From contig NC_060979.1 in NCBI RefSeq assembly GCF_910589235.1, positions 992,001 to 1,056,000 of the forward strand: DNA of 64,000 nucleotides. Reading direction: 5' to 3'. Shown here in pieces: positions 49,150 to 61,431 of the stretch (position 1 is the stretch's first letter; each line of letters starts with the position of its first letter). The stretch comes from Vespa crabro (taxonomy: Eukaryota > Arthropoda > Insecta > Hymenoptera > Vespidae). The notes beneath the pieces are model-generated. The model was not told the origin of the DNA, did no database searches, and worked only from the letters and a program-made list of their open reading frames with translations. Made by a program: the position numbers and the translations under genes.

Positions 49150-49410
49150 TCCTGGAAAATGCATGTGATCCAAAAGAAGCGATCAGCACACACAGGTTAT
49201 TGCTTGTTTCAATGCTTGATGTATCCAATAAAGCCTAAATTCGGAAAGGGCGCATTATTTTAAATTCTAATGACAAATGAGGAATAAAAAAATGGCAAGA
49301 AAAAAGATGTCTTTGTTATTTTATATATGCTTGTAGAAGTGTTTCAATGGCATGTTTAAGACATGTATATTTTTATCGTTAGGAGACGTGATCAATAGTA
49401 TGTACTTAAA
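49150..49410 (-). pseudogene. FAR relic, ends of exons 7 and 8 (copy 2)
   Basis: Same relic as 5,222-5,470, with the same interruptions. Confidence 0.6.
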
Positions 49411-49414
49411 CATT

Positions 49415-51710
49415 AAGAACGAGACTTAAACGAAAATGAATATTATCAATCTTATTTTAGAAATGGATGAAACATTCATGCGATGAAGAAAAGAAAGGAC
49501 GATCAAAATTAATGTGTAAGGTAGAATCACAGAAATACTTCCTACATTCGAATTTACATGTTGCTTTCTAGATGAGTTTGGAAATGATGCAAGAAATTAT
49601 GTAATTATTAGTACTGGCAGGCAGATAACGATTTATATGGTCAACTACTTTCTTCTGTTCGGAACGTGTCAAAAGATAATTCAATTTTTTAAAGTGATAT
49701 CCTCCTCACAAATTTTTGGTCAATTATTACTTCCTAATTTTATTCCCTTGTTTACAAATATTTATTTACGTATTTATCTTTTTATTCAAATGATCGAAGG
49801 ATCATTATCTAATTAAATGTTTAGAACGCTGTTAAATAAAAATTTTCGTAATTGCAAAATCCATGATTATTATGAATAATCTGATATCATCACATATGAA
49901 TATATCAGTTTTTTCGAAATGGAAAAGTATCAAAATAATACGTAATACGTAGTGAAAAATGTTTATTACGTCTCTCAAAGTATCTTTGAAATGAATATCA
50001 TTCATTGTTATGACCTTCCACCATAATTAGTTATCACGCTATACTTTCTCTTTTATTCATGGAGACCAGAGAAATGAGATTTCTAATTTTAATCAGGTTT
50101 AACCGGATTTTAATTTATTTGTAAAATAAATCGACACGATGCGTCTTAGAGAGGCGAGTGAAAGAGGAATTACCTATAGTAAATTTCTTCTGTATTTTTA
50201 TGTTAATTGTCGTGTGTTTCATAAAAAATCTTTAATCCTTTTAAATTCGTCAAGTTTTTAGCTATGGTCGAATGTAGAATATTGTCTCCGAATATAATTA
50301 CATCCTCTCTTCCTCATTTGCTTGCTTTTATTTTCTCCTTTGATCTTTATATTAAAAATATAAATATAAATATTAGTAAAAATAAAAATTTTCTGTATTA
50401 AAGTATTACATTAATATTTAAAAAATTTTTGTCTTACCAAATTGTAATCGTAATAATTGTGATTTATTAATTTAATTGTTTAAATTATAATATATTAATT
50501 TGAATTCTTCATATTTATTTAAATTTTGATTATACAAAATTATATAATATTTCAAAAATTATGAAAAATTTGTTAGTATTTTAATTATCACGGGCCATTT
50601 AAATTATCGGTTTAGCAGTATGTCATTACAATTAGAGTGGGATATTTTGCAGCTAGTTTTTTTTATTTTGTTAAATTACGATAATATCTAGATAACTGAA
50701 AAACTATTTCGCATAACTGCGTGTAACTCAAAAAGATTTTTTATACTTTTTTCAACGTAAACTTGGAATTTGTTGAATTATCATAGAGGATTATGACTAA
50801 ATCTTTATAACATATTTATAATTATAAATTTTTAATGCAAATTTACATAAACTTAACTTAGTTTTTGAAGTATTTTCCATTTTGCACAATTAAAATTGAC
50901 GCTAATTCATCGAAATTATAAACGTTTTTCTCTTGTGCTCATGCAATTTTTAGATTATACACGAAAGAAGGGTATTTTTGCACTGAATTATAAAGTCTAC
51001 TAGAAGTTGGTAGCCCTTTTCCTCTACCTTTCAAAACTTTAATTATCATTGTACACAACAAATAACGAACGGAAACTCTACATTTCATAATTAAATTTCG
51101 ACGTTTTGGTTAAATGTTTATTATAATGCTTATGTAATATATCTAATTTAGAATGATTTATTTCCCTACTTTCTGTATTTCTTCATTGTACTCATTGATT
51201 TTTAGTACTACCTTATCTTTTTATTTTTCATTTATTTCTAAAACTAATCTGATAATTCTATTTACTCTTTGAAGAATTATCAACGGTAACGAGATGAAAT
51301 TATTCAACGAAAAATTATTGAGAAATTAGTACGTCATCAGATTCATTTAACTTTTGATATTTTCGAAAATTAGTAAAGAACGTGCTTCCATGCATGACGA
51401 AACTCATGGAAGATTCGAATAATGAGTTGTTTAAATGTGATCGATTATTATTTCTTACTAATATCTAATAATATAATTAAATTATCTATATGATATCACT
51501 CTGATTAAATTCTGAGATTCTCTGTTACCACTAGAAACGGTATTTAATATTCAGTACATGTAAAAAGAAAAAAGTTGATAAATAAGTTTTGTAATATGAT
51601 ACACGTTGAACATGCTAGAAGTTGCAAACGGTTGTTTTTCATGAAATAACACTTATTTATGATGCGTATGTGAAAAAAACGGAAAGATTCACAGATCTTT
51701 CAATGTGTGA
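49415..51710. other. AT-rich intergenic DNA (copy 2)
   Basis: Counterpart of 5,480-7,785. The FAR flank repeat lies at 50,860-51,115. No gene was seen. Confidence 0.45.
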
Positions 51711-51714
51711 TTTC

Positions 51715-51925
51715 CACAATTATTTTTCAAGCTGAGGAATAGACAATCAGAATTTTGACATCGCATAATCGCAATCAAGGGCGACTGTAATTTGCCGAAT
51801 CTCGGAATCTTAATGGTCGATAGAACTATACTTACACGAGAGATTTCAGTTCTTTTCTATGTTGCTTCGACTGTGAGATGCAAGGAGAAAATGAAATTGA
51901 CGTCAGCTATTAACGTTTGAAGTCA
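51715..51925 (+). pseudogene. FAR exon 2 relic (copy 2)
   Basis: Counterpart of 7,790-7,995. It differs by several substitutions around the IDRATLIRE segment but shares the disabling changes. Confidence 0.65.
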
Positions 51926-51929
51926 GAAA

Positions 51930-54350
51930 TTTTATATCATTTCAACATGTATTAAATTATTCGATTAATATTGTACTAGGAGAAAATATCATTTGTATGC
52001 TATTTCACTTCTTTTCTACATTCACGCAAGCACGATTATAAAATTTATCGATAATATTAATAAAGATCGAATGTAAATTCAGTCCAAGAAAAAAGTAAAA
52101 ACGTAACCGGTTAACAAAAAATATTAATAATTTATTCTTGTAGGTGCGCCAGAAATCTTAACCTATAATAATCATCGTCGAATAAAAATTAAAACGAGAC
52201 TATGACTATGACTATATGAAGATATTGGTCACGAATCATTTTAGAATATCATTTGCCTAAGGGTTATATAGTTCACATGTAAAAGAAAATCCATATGTTT
52301 TTGTGATTCACGCCTTATACGGATGCTGCATAATAATCAGGTTTGATAAATTTCTGATCGACTTAATTAAACTGTCAAGGATTTTTGCTGATAAATTAAA
52401 AAAAGAGTAAGAAATGTAAGCAAGAGAAAAGATAAAATGATCTATTTAACTGAATGCACTAAATAAACTATTATGTAGATCTATGTACATATCTAAACTC
52501 GAACGAGTCGTTTGCATCAAATAATTTAATATTTTCGAATTTGTTTTTCAACGGGCAGTGTAAACTTTTGTATAACATAGAAATACCTTTTGGATTTTAA
52601 TCTTTTTGGAATTTGATCCCATTTCAGTTCCAAATCTATAATTGGCATTTGTATTGTATTTAACGGTACATATTTAATGGTATAATATAATATATGATAG
52701 TAAATAATGAAATATAAAATATAAATATTAAATATAGTAAATAATATAATAGAAATAATATATAGTAAAAAATATAATAGAATGCAGAATACGAAGAAAA
52801 TGAACGAATGATTGTGATTTTTCCCTCGTACTCGTCATACGTTATACGATATTCATTTATAGCCATGCGCGATAATTACGAGAAAAAAATTGTTTTCCTT
52901 ATCAAATATTAATATATTTTAATGTAATATAAATTTGATTAAAATTTTTTAATTATAATTGATACAGTCGAATTGAACGAACCTTATGAACCTATCCTTG
53001 AGTCATTTTCAACGCAAAAATACAATAAAAAATTAAAAATAAACAAATAATTGTTAAAATATTTTGACAAATAAGACATAGGTAAATTCGCAATATGAAT
53101 AAATATAACATTTTACAAAATAGTTTAGTGTCAAATTAAAATCGAATTGTCTCTCGTTAAATAATTCTCACGATAATAATTAATATAATTTATTAATACA
53201 ACAATTATAAAGTCTTAGTATGACAATAACGTTTACTAAGCGAATTGATCATTGCATTTTTCAAAATGGAAATATTACTCACTTGATATTGAGTATGCAA
53301 ATTTATGGAAATGGCAAGCGTGAGAGATATGATCGTGATCATTCATTTATTTCATATTTTCTCTGTATTCTTGTATTTTATAATATTGTTTAATGGTACA
53401 AGTATCACTGAAATATAATTATAGAGTTTTATTTCAATTGGGATCAAATGCAAAATTAGAAGAAGAAAATGAAAGCGAAAAATCACTCTTTCGAAAGTAT
53501 TTCCACATTGCATGTAATTATAACTGCACGTGGTACGAATATTCAAAATTGATAAATATCTATGTTCATAAATCTAAGCTACATTATTTTATAAAATATA
53601 CGAGCTCAATTGCACAGTTTATGCAACCTTTTTCTTCTCATCATCTGTCACAATTTTTTTTTTTTTAAATAACCATTATTAATATCAGACCGTTTCTAAT
53701 CGAGTCGATTTAAAAGTTATCGAAATTCATTATTATTCAAATAATGTCAATATATTTCAATAACGATTAATGAACGATAGAGAAATATTACAAAAAACTA
53801 ATTAATAAATTAAGCGTGCGTTATTTCTTTTTTTATTAGATTTCAAGATGAAGAGAGACTGACTGTTAATAATATATGCAGAAGATTGAAAGATTCATTT
53901 GATGTATTAATCATACATATTCATCATATTTTTAGTCGGTTATGAGAAAATATGTTACTTTTATTTTCCTTATAATATCTCCTTTCTTTTTCTTTCATAT
54001 TTTTTATTCTTATTGAATACCTTCACAAAATTTGTCCTAATGTTTTCAATTATTCAGTTAGATCGTAAGATGTTAGCACTCGAATAATCTTTCTAGATCA
54101 AAATATATAACGGTTATTGCGACATTTCAAATGTTTCTAACGATTACATGTTTTAGCAGATTTCATTTAAAATTAAGTCATCGGGGTTGTATGATTATTT
54201 TGTAGAAAGACAAAAAAAGATATGGTACGTATATGGTACGTATAATAAATTAAGCGAGACATTATTTATTTGTAAATTCTGTCAAGTTTTTCTTCATAGT
54301 GGTGATTTTTTTATTGCTACCGCACTTTGGTTAAATACTAAATGATAATA
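51930..54350. other. AT-rich intergenic DNA (copy 2)
   Basis: Counterpart of 8,000-10,420. No gene was seen. It includes the stretch 52,166-53,623 that appears identical to copy 1. Confidence 0.5.
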
Positions 54351-54599
54351 ATTATATATATATATAGGCTATATAAATTTCTTTACTTGATTTGATTTTT
54401 CTTCACTGATTTTCCTGGACATAATTATTCGTGACTTTAGTCGTCTCTGATATTTATGAAGGATTTTGAACGTAAACCACTTTAGTCGATCATAATATAT
54501 TAGGAAAATTTTATAGTGAGCAACTATAGTCACCTATGGAACCGAAAAAATTAATGTAATATTCTTAATAATGTTCAAATAATAAGAATCTATTTAAGG

Positions 54600-55065
54600 A
54601 TGAATTTATAATATACACGGACCAATAGAAATTACAGCAGGTGCTGAAATGGGATTAATAGAAACTAATCATCAGGATGGATTGGTAAAAGTGAACTTAA
54701 TGTCCGGAGTTCTGATGATCAAACCGCTAATAATTAGTGGTTGTTAAATCGCATAAATTAGCAACCAAAAATCGTGAATACTTCTTTTTCCTTTTAGGAA
54801 GGACTTTGTTTTTGAAGGATATTTATTTTCAAACATATCTCTTAAAGAATCTCATTGAAATGCATCTACATGTTTGTGTAGAACAACAGAGATATCTTCT
54901 TTCTTGCATTTTACGTTCACTATCGCTTTCTAATGATATTTATTTTTCGAATTTTTAATGCTTTAATGGTAGCATCAAATATTGAAATTCGTTATTCCCT
55001 GTATTTTCTTTATAATTACATGATTTCACGGCTTATCGTAATGTTCAGATTTTCGTGAAAGAAAC
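54600..55065 (+). pseudogene. FAR relic, exons 5, 7 and 8 (third copy)
   Basis: Counterpart of 10,715-11,170 with extra substitutions. A chance open frame at 54737-54958 crosses its exon 7 part. Confidence 0.6.
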
Positions 55066-55069
55066 AAGA

Positions 55070-57120
55070 TTGTCAATGAAAATGAAGAGGAAAGAATAAT
55101 TTCAATTCACGTTCTTGCAAAGTGCGGATCAATGTGTTCTCTTATTTAAGGGATTTTGTTTAAAATGTAAATTTTATGAAAAATTGTATCTTTAGCCTTC
55201 CTTTCGGGTAGCACGGAAAGATGGCTGAAATTATAATTATTTGAATATTTTTATTCATAAAAATTTGGTCGGATATTTTTTTTCTTATTAATTAACTTAT
55301 TTATTACTTATAAAAATATATCCCACTATATTCTTAAAAACTTGTATAAAGTAATTAAATATTTTTTGAAAACGATATATCAATATTAGATGATTTGTTC
55401 TTCGATATTTATTGGAAGGCAATGAAAATTAGCATGAAAATAATAATGCAATAATTATGCGTCAGGTCAATAAATGCATAAGTACATTGGGGTTATTATT
55501 GGCGAATTTTTATTTCGAATATTTCTTATCATTTTCATCAGGATAAATTGATTTGCATTTTTTGTTTACAGTTATTTTAGATTTCAATAATCCGACTAAA
55601 AACTTAAAAATTAAATTTTGACCTTTAGAATTGTTAAACTTTCAGGTCGTGTTGGATATGCTGAATAAATAGTAGAGGGGAACAATATTAAGCTGCTTCT
55701 ATCTGATTTTATAGTTTAGTGTAAAAGTGAACTCTGTTCGAGTATATACACTTATCGTGAGTACGGAAGGAAAGTACGTTTGTGATTAAGTTATTAAGTG
55801 CGTTAACAATCTTTTTTAAAGCACATATGCAATTTCAATTCATAATTGGAAAATACCTGTGAAAGAGAGTAAAATTTGTGTATTTATGAAAAAAAAAATA
55901 TTTCAATTATTAAAGATTATATTTACAATTATGCGTGATATTACGCGAAAATAATAGTCAGTGTGAGAGAAACAATCACGATACTTCGTTTATATGTTTC
56001 GTATCTTTTTTATTATATTATTTTATAACATATTGTAATTTTATGAACATTTCTTTTCTGAAATTTTACATTATTATAAAATATTATATTATATAATTTT
56101 ATTATGTTAATTTGCAAGTAGCATTAAATATAATACATATATAAACTATATATTTAACATTTGATAGGGGATTAAAAGTAAAAAACAAACATAGAAACGG
56201 ATATCCAACATTATGTATTCAATATTGTATATTATAATATATAAACGACACTATTGTAGAAAAATCGTTTTCTCAATTAAATGAATTACATAAACATTTC
56301 TTTCTTTTTATTATATGCAGCTATTTCTTTTTTTTTTTTATTTCTCCATAAAATCGACAGTTCGATTGTTTAATAACATTGATTTGGAATTTATCGAATC
56401 CTGATTGTTATCTAAATGCTATGTTTCCTATATTGAATTGGGAGATGATAAATCAAGAATAGAGAGAATACTATCGTAAAATTTGGCGTAAGATTTGAAA
56501 ATAAAAAAGATAATGAATGCATAACGTGAGCGGTTGTTTTTTTTTTTTTTTTGGTTTTTTTTCCTTTATCGAATAATGTCTCAAAACGGTAGGCTGAAAA
56601 TAAGATACATATTTATTATAGATATAGATATGTATCTTATATTGCCTACACACTTACTGTGGATAAATTTCGACGAACCAATGTCACAATTGACTCTCAC
56701 TGCCCTCATAACGCATTGTGTCAATTGATGTTTTTCGAATTATTTCAAGACAAGCCAAAAAGGTGAAAAATTCTTCCCACGAAATATTGCTTCTTTGATC
56801 ATAATCATAATAGATTAAAGAAGAAAATATATTGTAATAAACAATTAAAATGCAGATTAATTAGAGGATATTTTGTTAACCGTATTTAACATTCTTTATT
56901 TCGCATTATTACTTTTTGTACGTTCGCATCAAAGAAAAGTAATATATAGGTATATATACACAAACGTGCTTGCCATGAATTTATAATTTATAATTGAAAG
57001 TGATCGTGGTCGTGTGGTCACATGAATATGAAAGCGGATTAAAGAAGAGAAAATTATGATATAGAATTTAAAAAAAATGTCTAATTCACGCTTACTTTTA
57101 TAGGTCGATTTGGAAGAGTA
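55070..57120. other. Non-coding part of the third repeat copy
   Basis: Counterpart of 11,180-13,245. No gene was seen. The homopolymer T run near 56,539-56,552 differs in length from the other copies. Confidence 0.45.
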
Positions 57121-57123
57121 GAA

Positions 57124-59830
57124 ATGATGAAACCGCTGTTAGAAGAGTCTGACCAAGAAGTGGCCCATGATTCAACAGTTGGAACATCAACTATAGAATC
57201 GTCTGTCGAAATAATCGACAAGCCTATTCAAAAGTTTTACGACGATGAAAGTGTATTTTTGACTGGCGGAACTGGATTCATGGGAAAATCATTAATCGAG
57301 AAATTGTTAAGAGGATGTCCTGGCATCAGATGCATTTATATTTTGATACGTTCGAAAAAAGGGAAAAATGTTCTTGAACGCTTGGATGAACTTATGGAAG
57401 ATTCGGTTAGTTGTTTATTATTTCTATATTTTCTTTGATTCTTTAACTATGAGATTCTCTATTTATTAAATAATGTATACAGCGTATCTTATTTATTTTG
57501 AAAAATGGGAATATCTTGTGAGAGGTCGAACTTAAAAAAAAAGTCTTTGTACGGATTTATTTAAAGTGAAGTGGTACACCATGTTCTAATTCCTTTTTAA
57601 GCGTGTTAAGCGTTGGGAGAATTTCAAAGTCAAATTCCTTTTTTTTAAATCGAACTATATAACTGCTTTTTAATAGTTGGATTGATATACTTTCATGTTT
57701 AATTGTATGCAGTATAACAGTCAGGAACTAGTGATATATATTTGTATTCCTTACTATTTAAGATCTCACGAATTTATAATGTAATGTAATTTAAAATATT
57801 TTATAATAATAGATGGCTTCATATAGAAAGTCGTCGAATTCGTCTCAAAAAATCATTGAAACGTTAAAAAAAAATATATATTTCTATTAAAAAAATCAAT
57901 TTAGCTGTATAATTTTCCATATCGTTCGATTTATAATAAATAAATTTGACACCATACCAAATGTTTCCGATCATACCAAACAAATCTCTTCAAAAATTTT
58001 TTTGCTCGCTTCAATCTCTCAAATTTCAATTATTTGAGATAAATTGAATACCTTATATATACTTGCTAGATATAAGTAACAAGAAATTAATAAATAAATT
58101 ATTGGTTTAGTGTACTTTGAACATGTACAAAGTCTTCTAATGCTATTTATTTTTTTATGACATTTATTTAAACGAAATAAACAAAATTTACAATTCTGTG
58201 CGTTTTCTAGGTGTTTTCCAAGTTGAGGAAAGAAGAACCAAAATTCCGAAAACGAATAGTCATAATCAAGGGGGATTGTAGCTTGCCAAATCTCGGTATT
58301 TCCAAAATTGACAGAGCTAGATACGTGAAGTATCAATTGTTTTCAATGTCGCCGCGACCATGAGATTCAATGAAGAAATGAAACCGGCGATAGCTATTAA
58401 CATGCAAAGTCTAAGAGATTTGATAAATTTGTCCAAATAAATGCCGAATCTTAAGGTACCATCTTTATCCTGTATATACTTACTAATGACTATCAAGATC
58501 TTTCAATTATTCAAGAACTTCAATAATTTAGAATTTCGTACACGTATCAACGGCTTATGCTAATTGTATTCATAATCCTATTAAAGAGATATTTTATGAT
58601 CCACCCATGGATGGGGACAAGTTGATTGATCTGATGAATTCTTTCGATGAAAAATAGCTCAACGCCATTACACCGCGGTACATTTAGATTTCCAAATAAT
58701 AATTCTTTTTACTTATTTCACTTATTTCACTTATTTACAAAAAAATAATTTAAGAATTTGTATTATGCATTAATTAATAATACATTTACATCGTTCCTTT
58801 TTTTTAGATTACTTGGAATATGCCCGAATACATACGTGTACACGAAATCAGCCGCTGAAGATATGATACGGAAGCATACTAAATCGATACCGATTGAAAT
58901 CTTTCGTCCTGCAATTGGTTGGCAGTAATATAGTTTTTGTAGAATAATACAATAAATAATGTATATTAATTAATGTAATATTTTTAGCAATATCAACGTA
59001 TCGAGAACCTTTTCCGGGATGGATCGACAACATGAACGGACCAGTAGGAATTATTGCAGGCATTTTAATGGGATTAATGAGAACTCATTATTGTGATGGG
59101 TCGTTAAAAATAAACTTGGTACCCGAAGATCTAACTATAAATGTTCTAATTGCGAGTGCCTGGGACATTGCAAATAATCATCGGTAGGTTCAAATGATTT
59201 CATTTACACGGAAATAGTATTTTCACGACCAAATTAAATAATGATTTTAGAAAAAAATAAATTATATCCTCTTTATTCGTATCGATAAACTTTCTGATTT
59301 AGCGATGATATTCCCATTTACAATTACATATCTGAAGATAATGTAGGAACTGACTGAAGGAACAGACTGAAGGAAATATTTAAATACGCACAATTAATAC
59401 CGTCTAAGGAAGCAATTTGGTACTCTTCTTTAAACATAACGAAATATCTGCCCGTCTATTTATTCTACGTGTATTTTCTACATTTACTACCAGCTTTTAT
59501 AACTGATACGATCGCATTGTGTTTATATAAACGGCCAAGGTGAATTTCTTTGATCTTATTCTCTGGAGAGAAGACATTAGAACGAAAAATGGGAGAAAAA
59601 TTTTATACTGATGATAATATTATTCGTTCAAGATTACTCTGAATGTATAATAAAATACACAAAATGTCGGACAATCTTTGTTATTTTTCTACGACTGAAT
59701 GGAACTTAACAAATGAAAGATGGGACGAATTGACGAAGAATTTAAAGCTCGATTGGGATAGTTACTTTCAAACTTATATCCTAGGGATAAGAACGTACAT
59801 TTTAAAGGATTCCATTGATACGCTTCCGCG
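57124..59830 (+). pseudogene. FAR-B copy 2: truncated FAR pseudogene
   Basis: Exons correspond to FAR-B: 57124-57405, 58211-58455, 58532-58677, 58808-58917, 58988-59183, 59303-59539 and a partial exon 7 at 59633 to about 59,830. It shares the FAR-B nonsense codons in exons 2, 3, 6 and 7. It also has a 4-base deletion frameshift in exon 2 near 58,318, a 39-base in-frame deletion in exon 7 after 59,748, and a deletion from about 59,830 that removes the end of exon 7 and all of exon 8. Confidence 0.85.
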
Positions 59831-60028
59831 TATCTTTTTTAAATAAAAATTACTATTTTTATAATAAAAAAAGTAATTTTTTAAATAAAAAAATTACTAT
59901 TTTTTATTTGTTATATTTCAACAGATATATGGATTTTCCTTTTTTGAATTTACTCTACTACTTATTATTTACAAATAATATACTTATCTATGATTGGATG
60001 GGTATGACAAAATAAATATCATTCACAA

Positions 60029-60039
60029 AATATATATAT

Positions 60040-60108
<69 letters not shown>

Positions 60109-60122
60109 ATAATATATATATT
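60029..60122. repeat. TA-rich microsatellite (copy 2)
   Basis: Counterpart of 16,483-16,572, slightly longer. Confidence 0.9.
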
Positions 60123-60565
60123 ATTGTGATTATTGCCAATCTGTTTAAAAATAAATTTATAAAATGCTATAGATCGTTCTGTTTCTCTTCATAAATATTA
60201 TAAAATATTTTTCATGAATTAAAGAAACAGTATATGCTTTTAGCTTTTCCTTCTATTTCGTGACGCTGGAACAATGGATATTTTGAAGCGGTAAAAATAA
60301 CTTTGTTTGCAATGCAATTAGGTATCCCACAACATTTTGTATCATGAATGTGCATGGACTGCTTGGAAATAAAATCTTTTTGTCCTTTCCTTACCTTTCC
60401 AACAATCGCATATGTTTCTAATTAGTAAGCTCGTAGTTGAATAATTTATCGCTTTCTTCAAAATTTCACAGAATAATATTAATATGTTAACAAATTATAG
60501 CAGTTTCTTCGGATTTAACGTGTTGGAAAATAATGACACATCATCCTGTATTTAAGTGAATTAAA

Positions 60566-61430
60566 GCATTAAATGAATTTTCACAAAACAGTACTTTCTA
60601 ATTTTCACAAAAACCAATAAAATTACGATTTTCTAAATGCATGTATATATATATAAATTTTACTTACTTTCAGAATTATTTTTTCTAATACTTTAAATGA
60701 ATTTTCACAAAACAGTACTTTCTAATTTTCACAAAAATCAATAAAATTACGATTTTCTAGATGCATATTTATATATATAAATTTTACTTACTTTCAGAAT
60801 TATTGTTCATAATACTTTAAATGAATTTTCACAAAAGCGGACTTTTTAATTTTCACAAAAATCAATAAAATTACGATTTTCTAAATGCATGTATATATAT
60901 ATAAATTTTACTTATTTTCAGAATTATTTTTTCTAATACTTTAAATGAATTTTCACAAAACAGTACTTTCTAATTTTCACAAAAATCAATAAAATTACGA
61001 TTTTCTAGATGCATATTTATATATATAAATTTTACTTACTTTCAGAATTATTGTTCATAATACTTTAAATGAATTTTCACAAAAGCGGACTTTTTAATTT
61101 TCACAAAAAGCAATAAAATTACGATTTTCTAAATGCATATATATATATATATAAATTTTACTTACTTTCAGAATTATTTTTCCTAATACTTTAAATGAAT
61201 TTTCCCAAAACAGTACTTTCTAATTTTCACAAAAATCAATAAAATTACGATTTTCTAAATGCATATATATATGTATAAATTTTACTTACTTTCAGAATTA
61301 TTTTTTCTAATACTTTAAATGAATTTTCACAAAACAGTACTTTCTAATTTTCACAAATATCAATAAAATTACGATTTTCTAAATGCGTATCTATATAAAT
61401 TTTACTTACTTTTGGAATTATTTTTCATAG
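60566..61430. repeat. Seven-copy minisatellite, unit about 123 bp
   Basis: Units begin at about 60,571, 60,694, 60,818, 60,942, 61,066, 61,190 and 61,314, each starting AATGAATTTTC and ending in the CAGAATTATT segment. Units 2 and 4 share CTAGATGCATATTTATATAT, and units 3 and 5 share AAAAGCGGACTTTTTAAT, so a two-unit block of about 247 bp was itself duplicated. Copy 1 has only two units at 17,018-17,255. Confidence 0.92.
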
Positions 61431-61431
61431 G

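Larger units (their letters stand above)
54375..58505 (+). repeat. Third copy of the 4.1-kb repeat
   Basis: Direct counterpart of 10,490-14,640 and complement of 27,690-32,040. It carries the FAR relic at 54,600-55,065 and exons 1-2 of the second FAR-B pseudogene. Confidence 0.9.
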
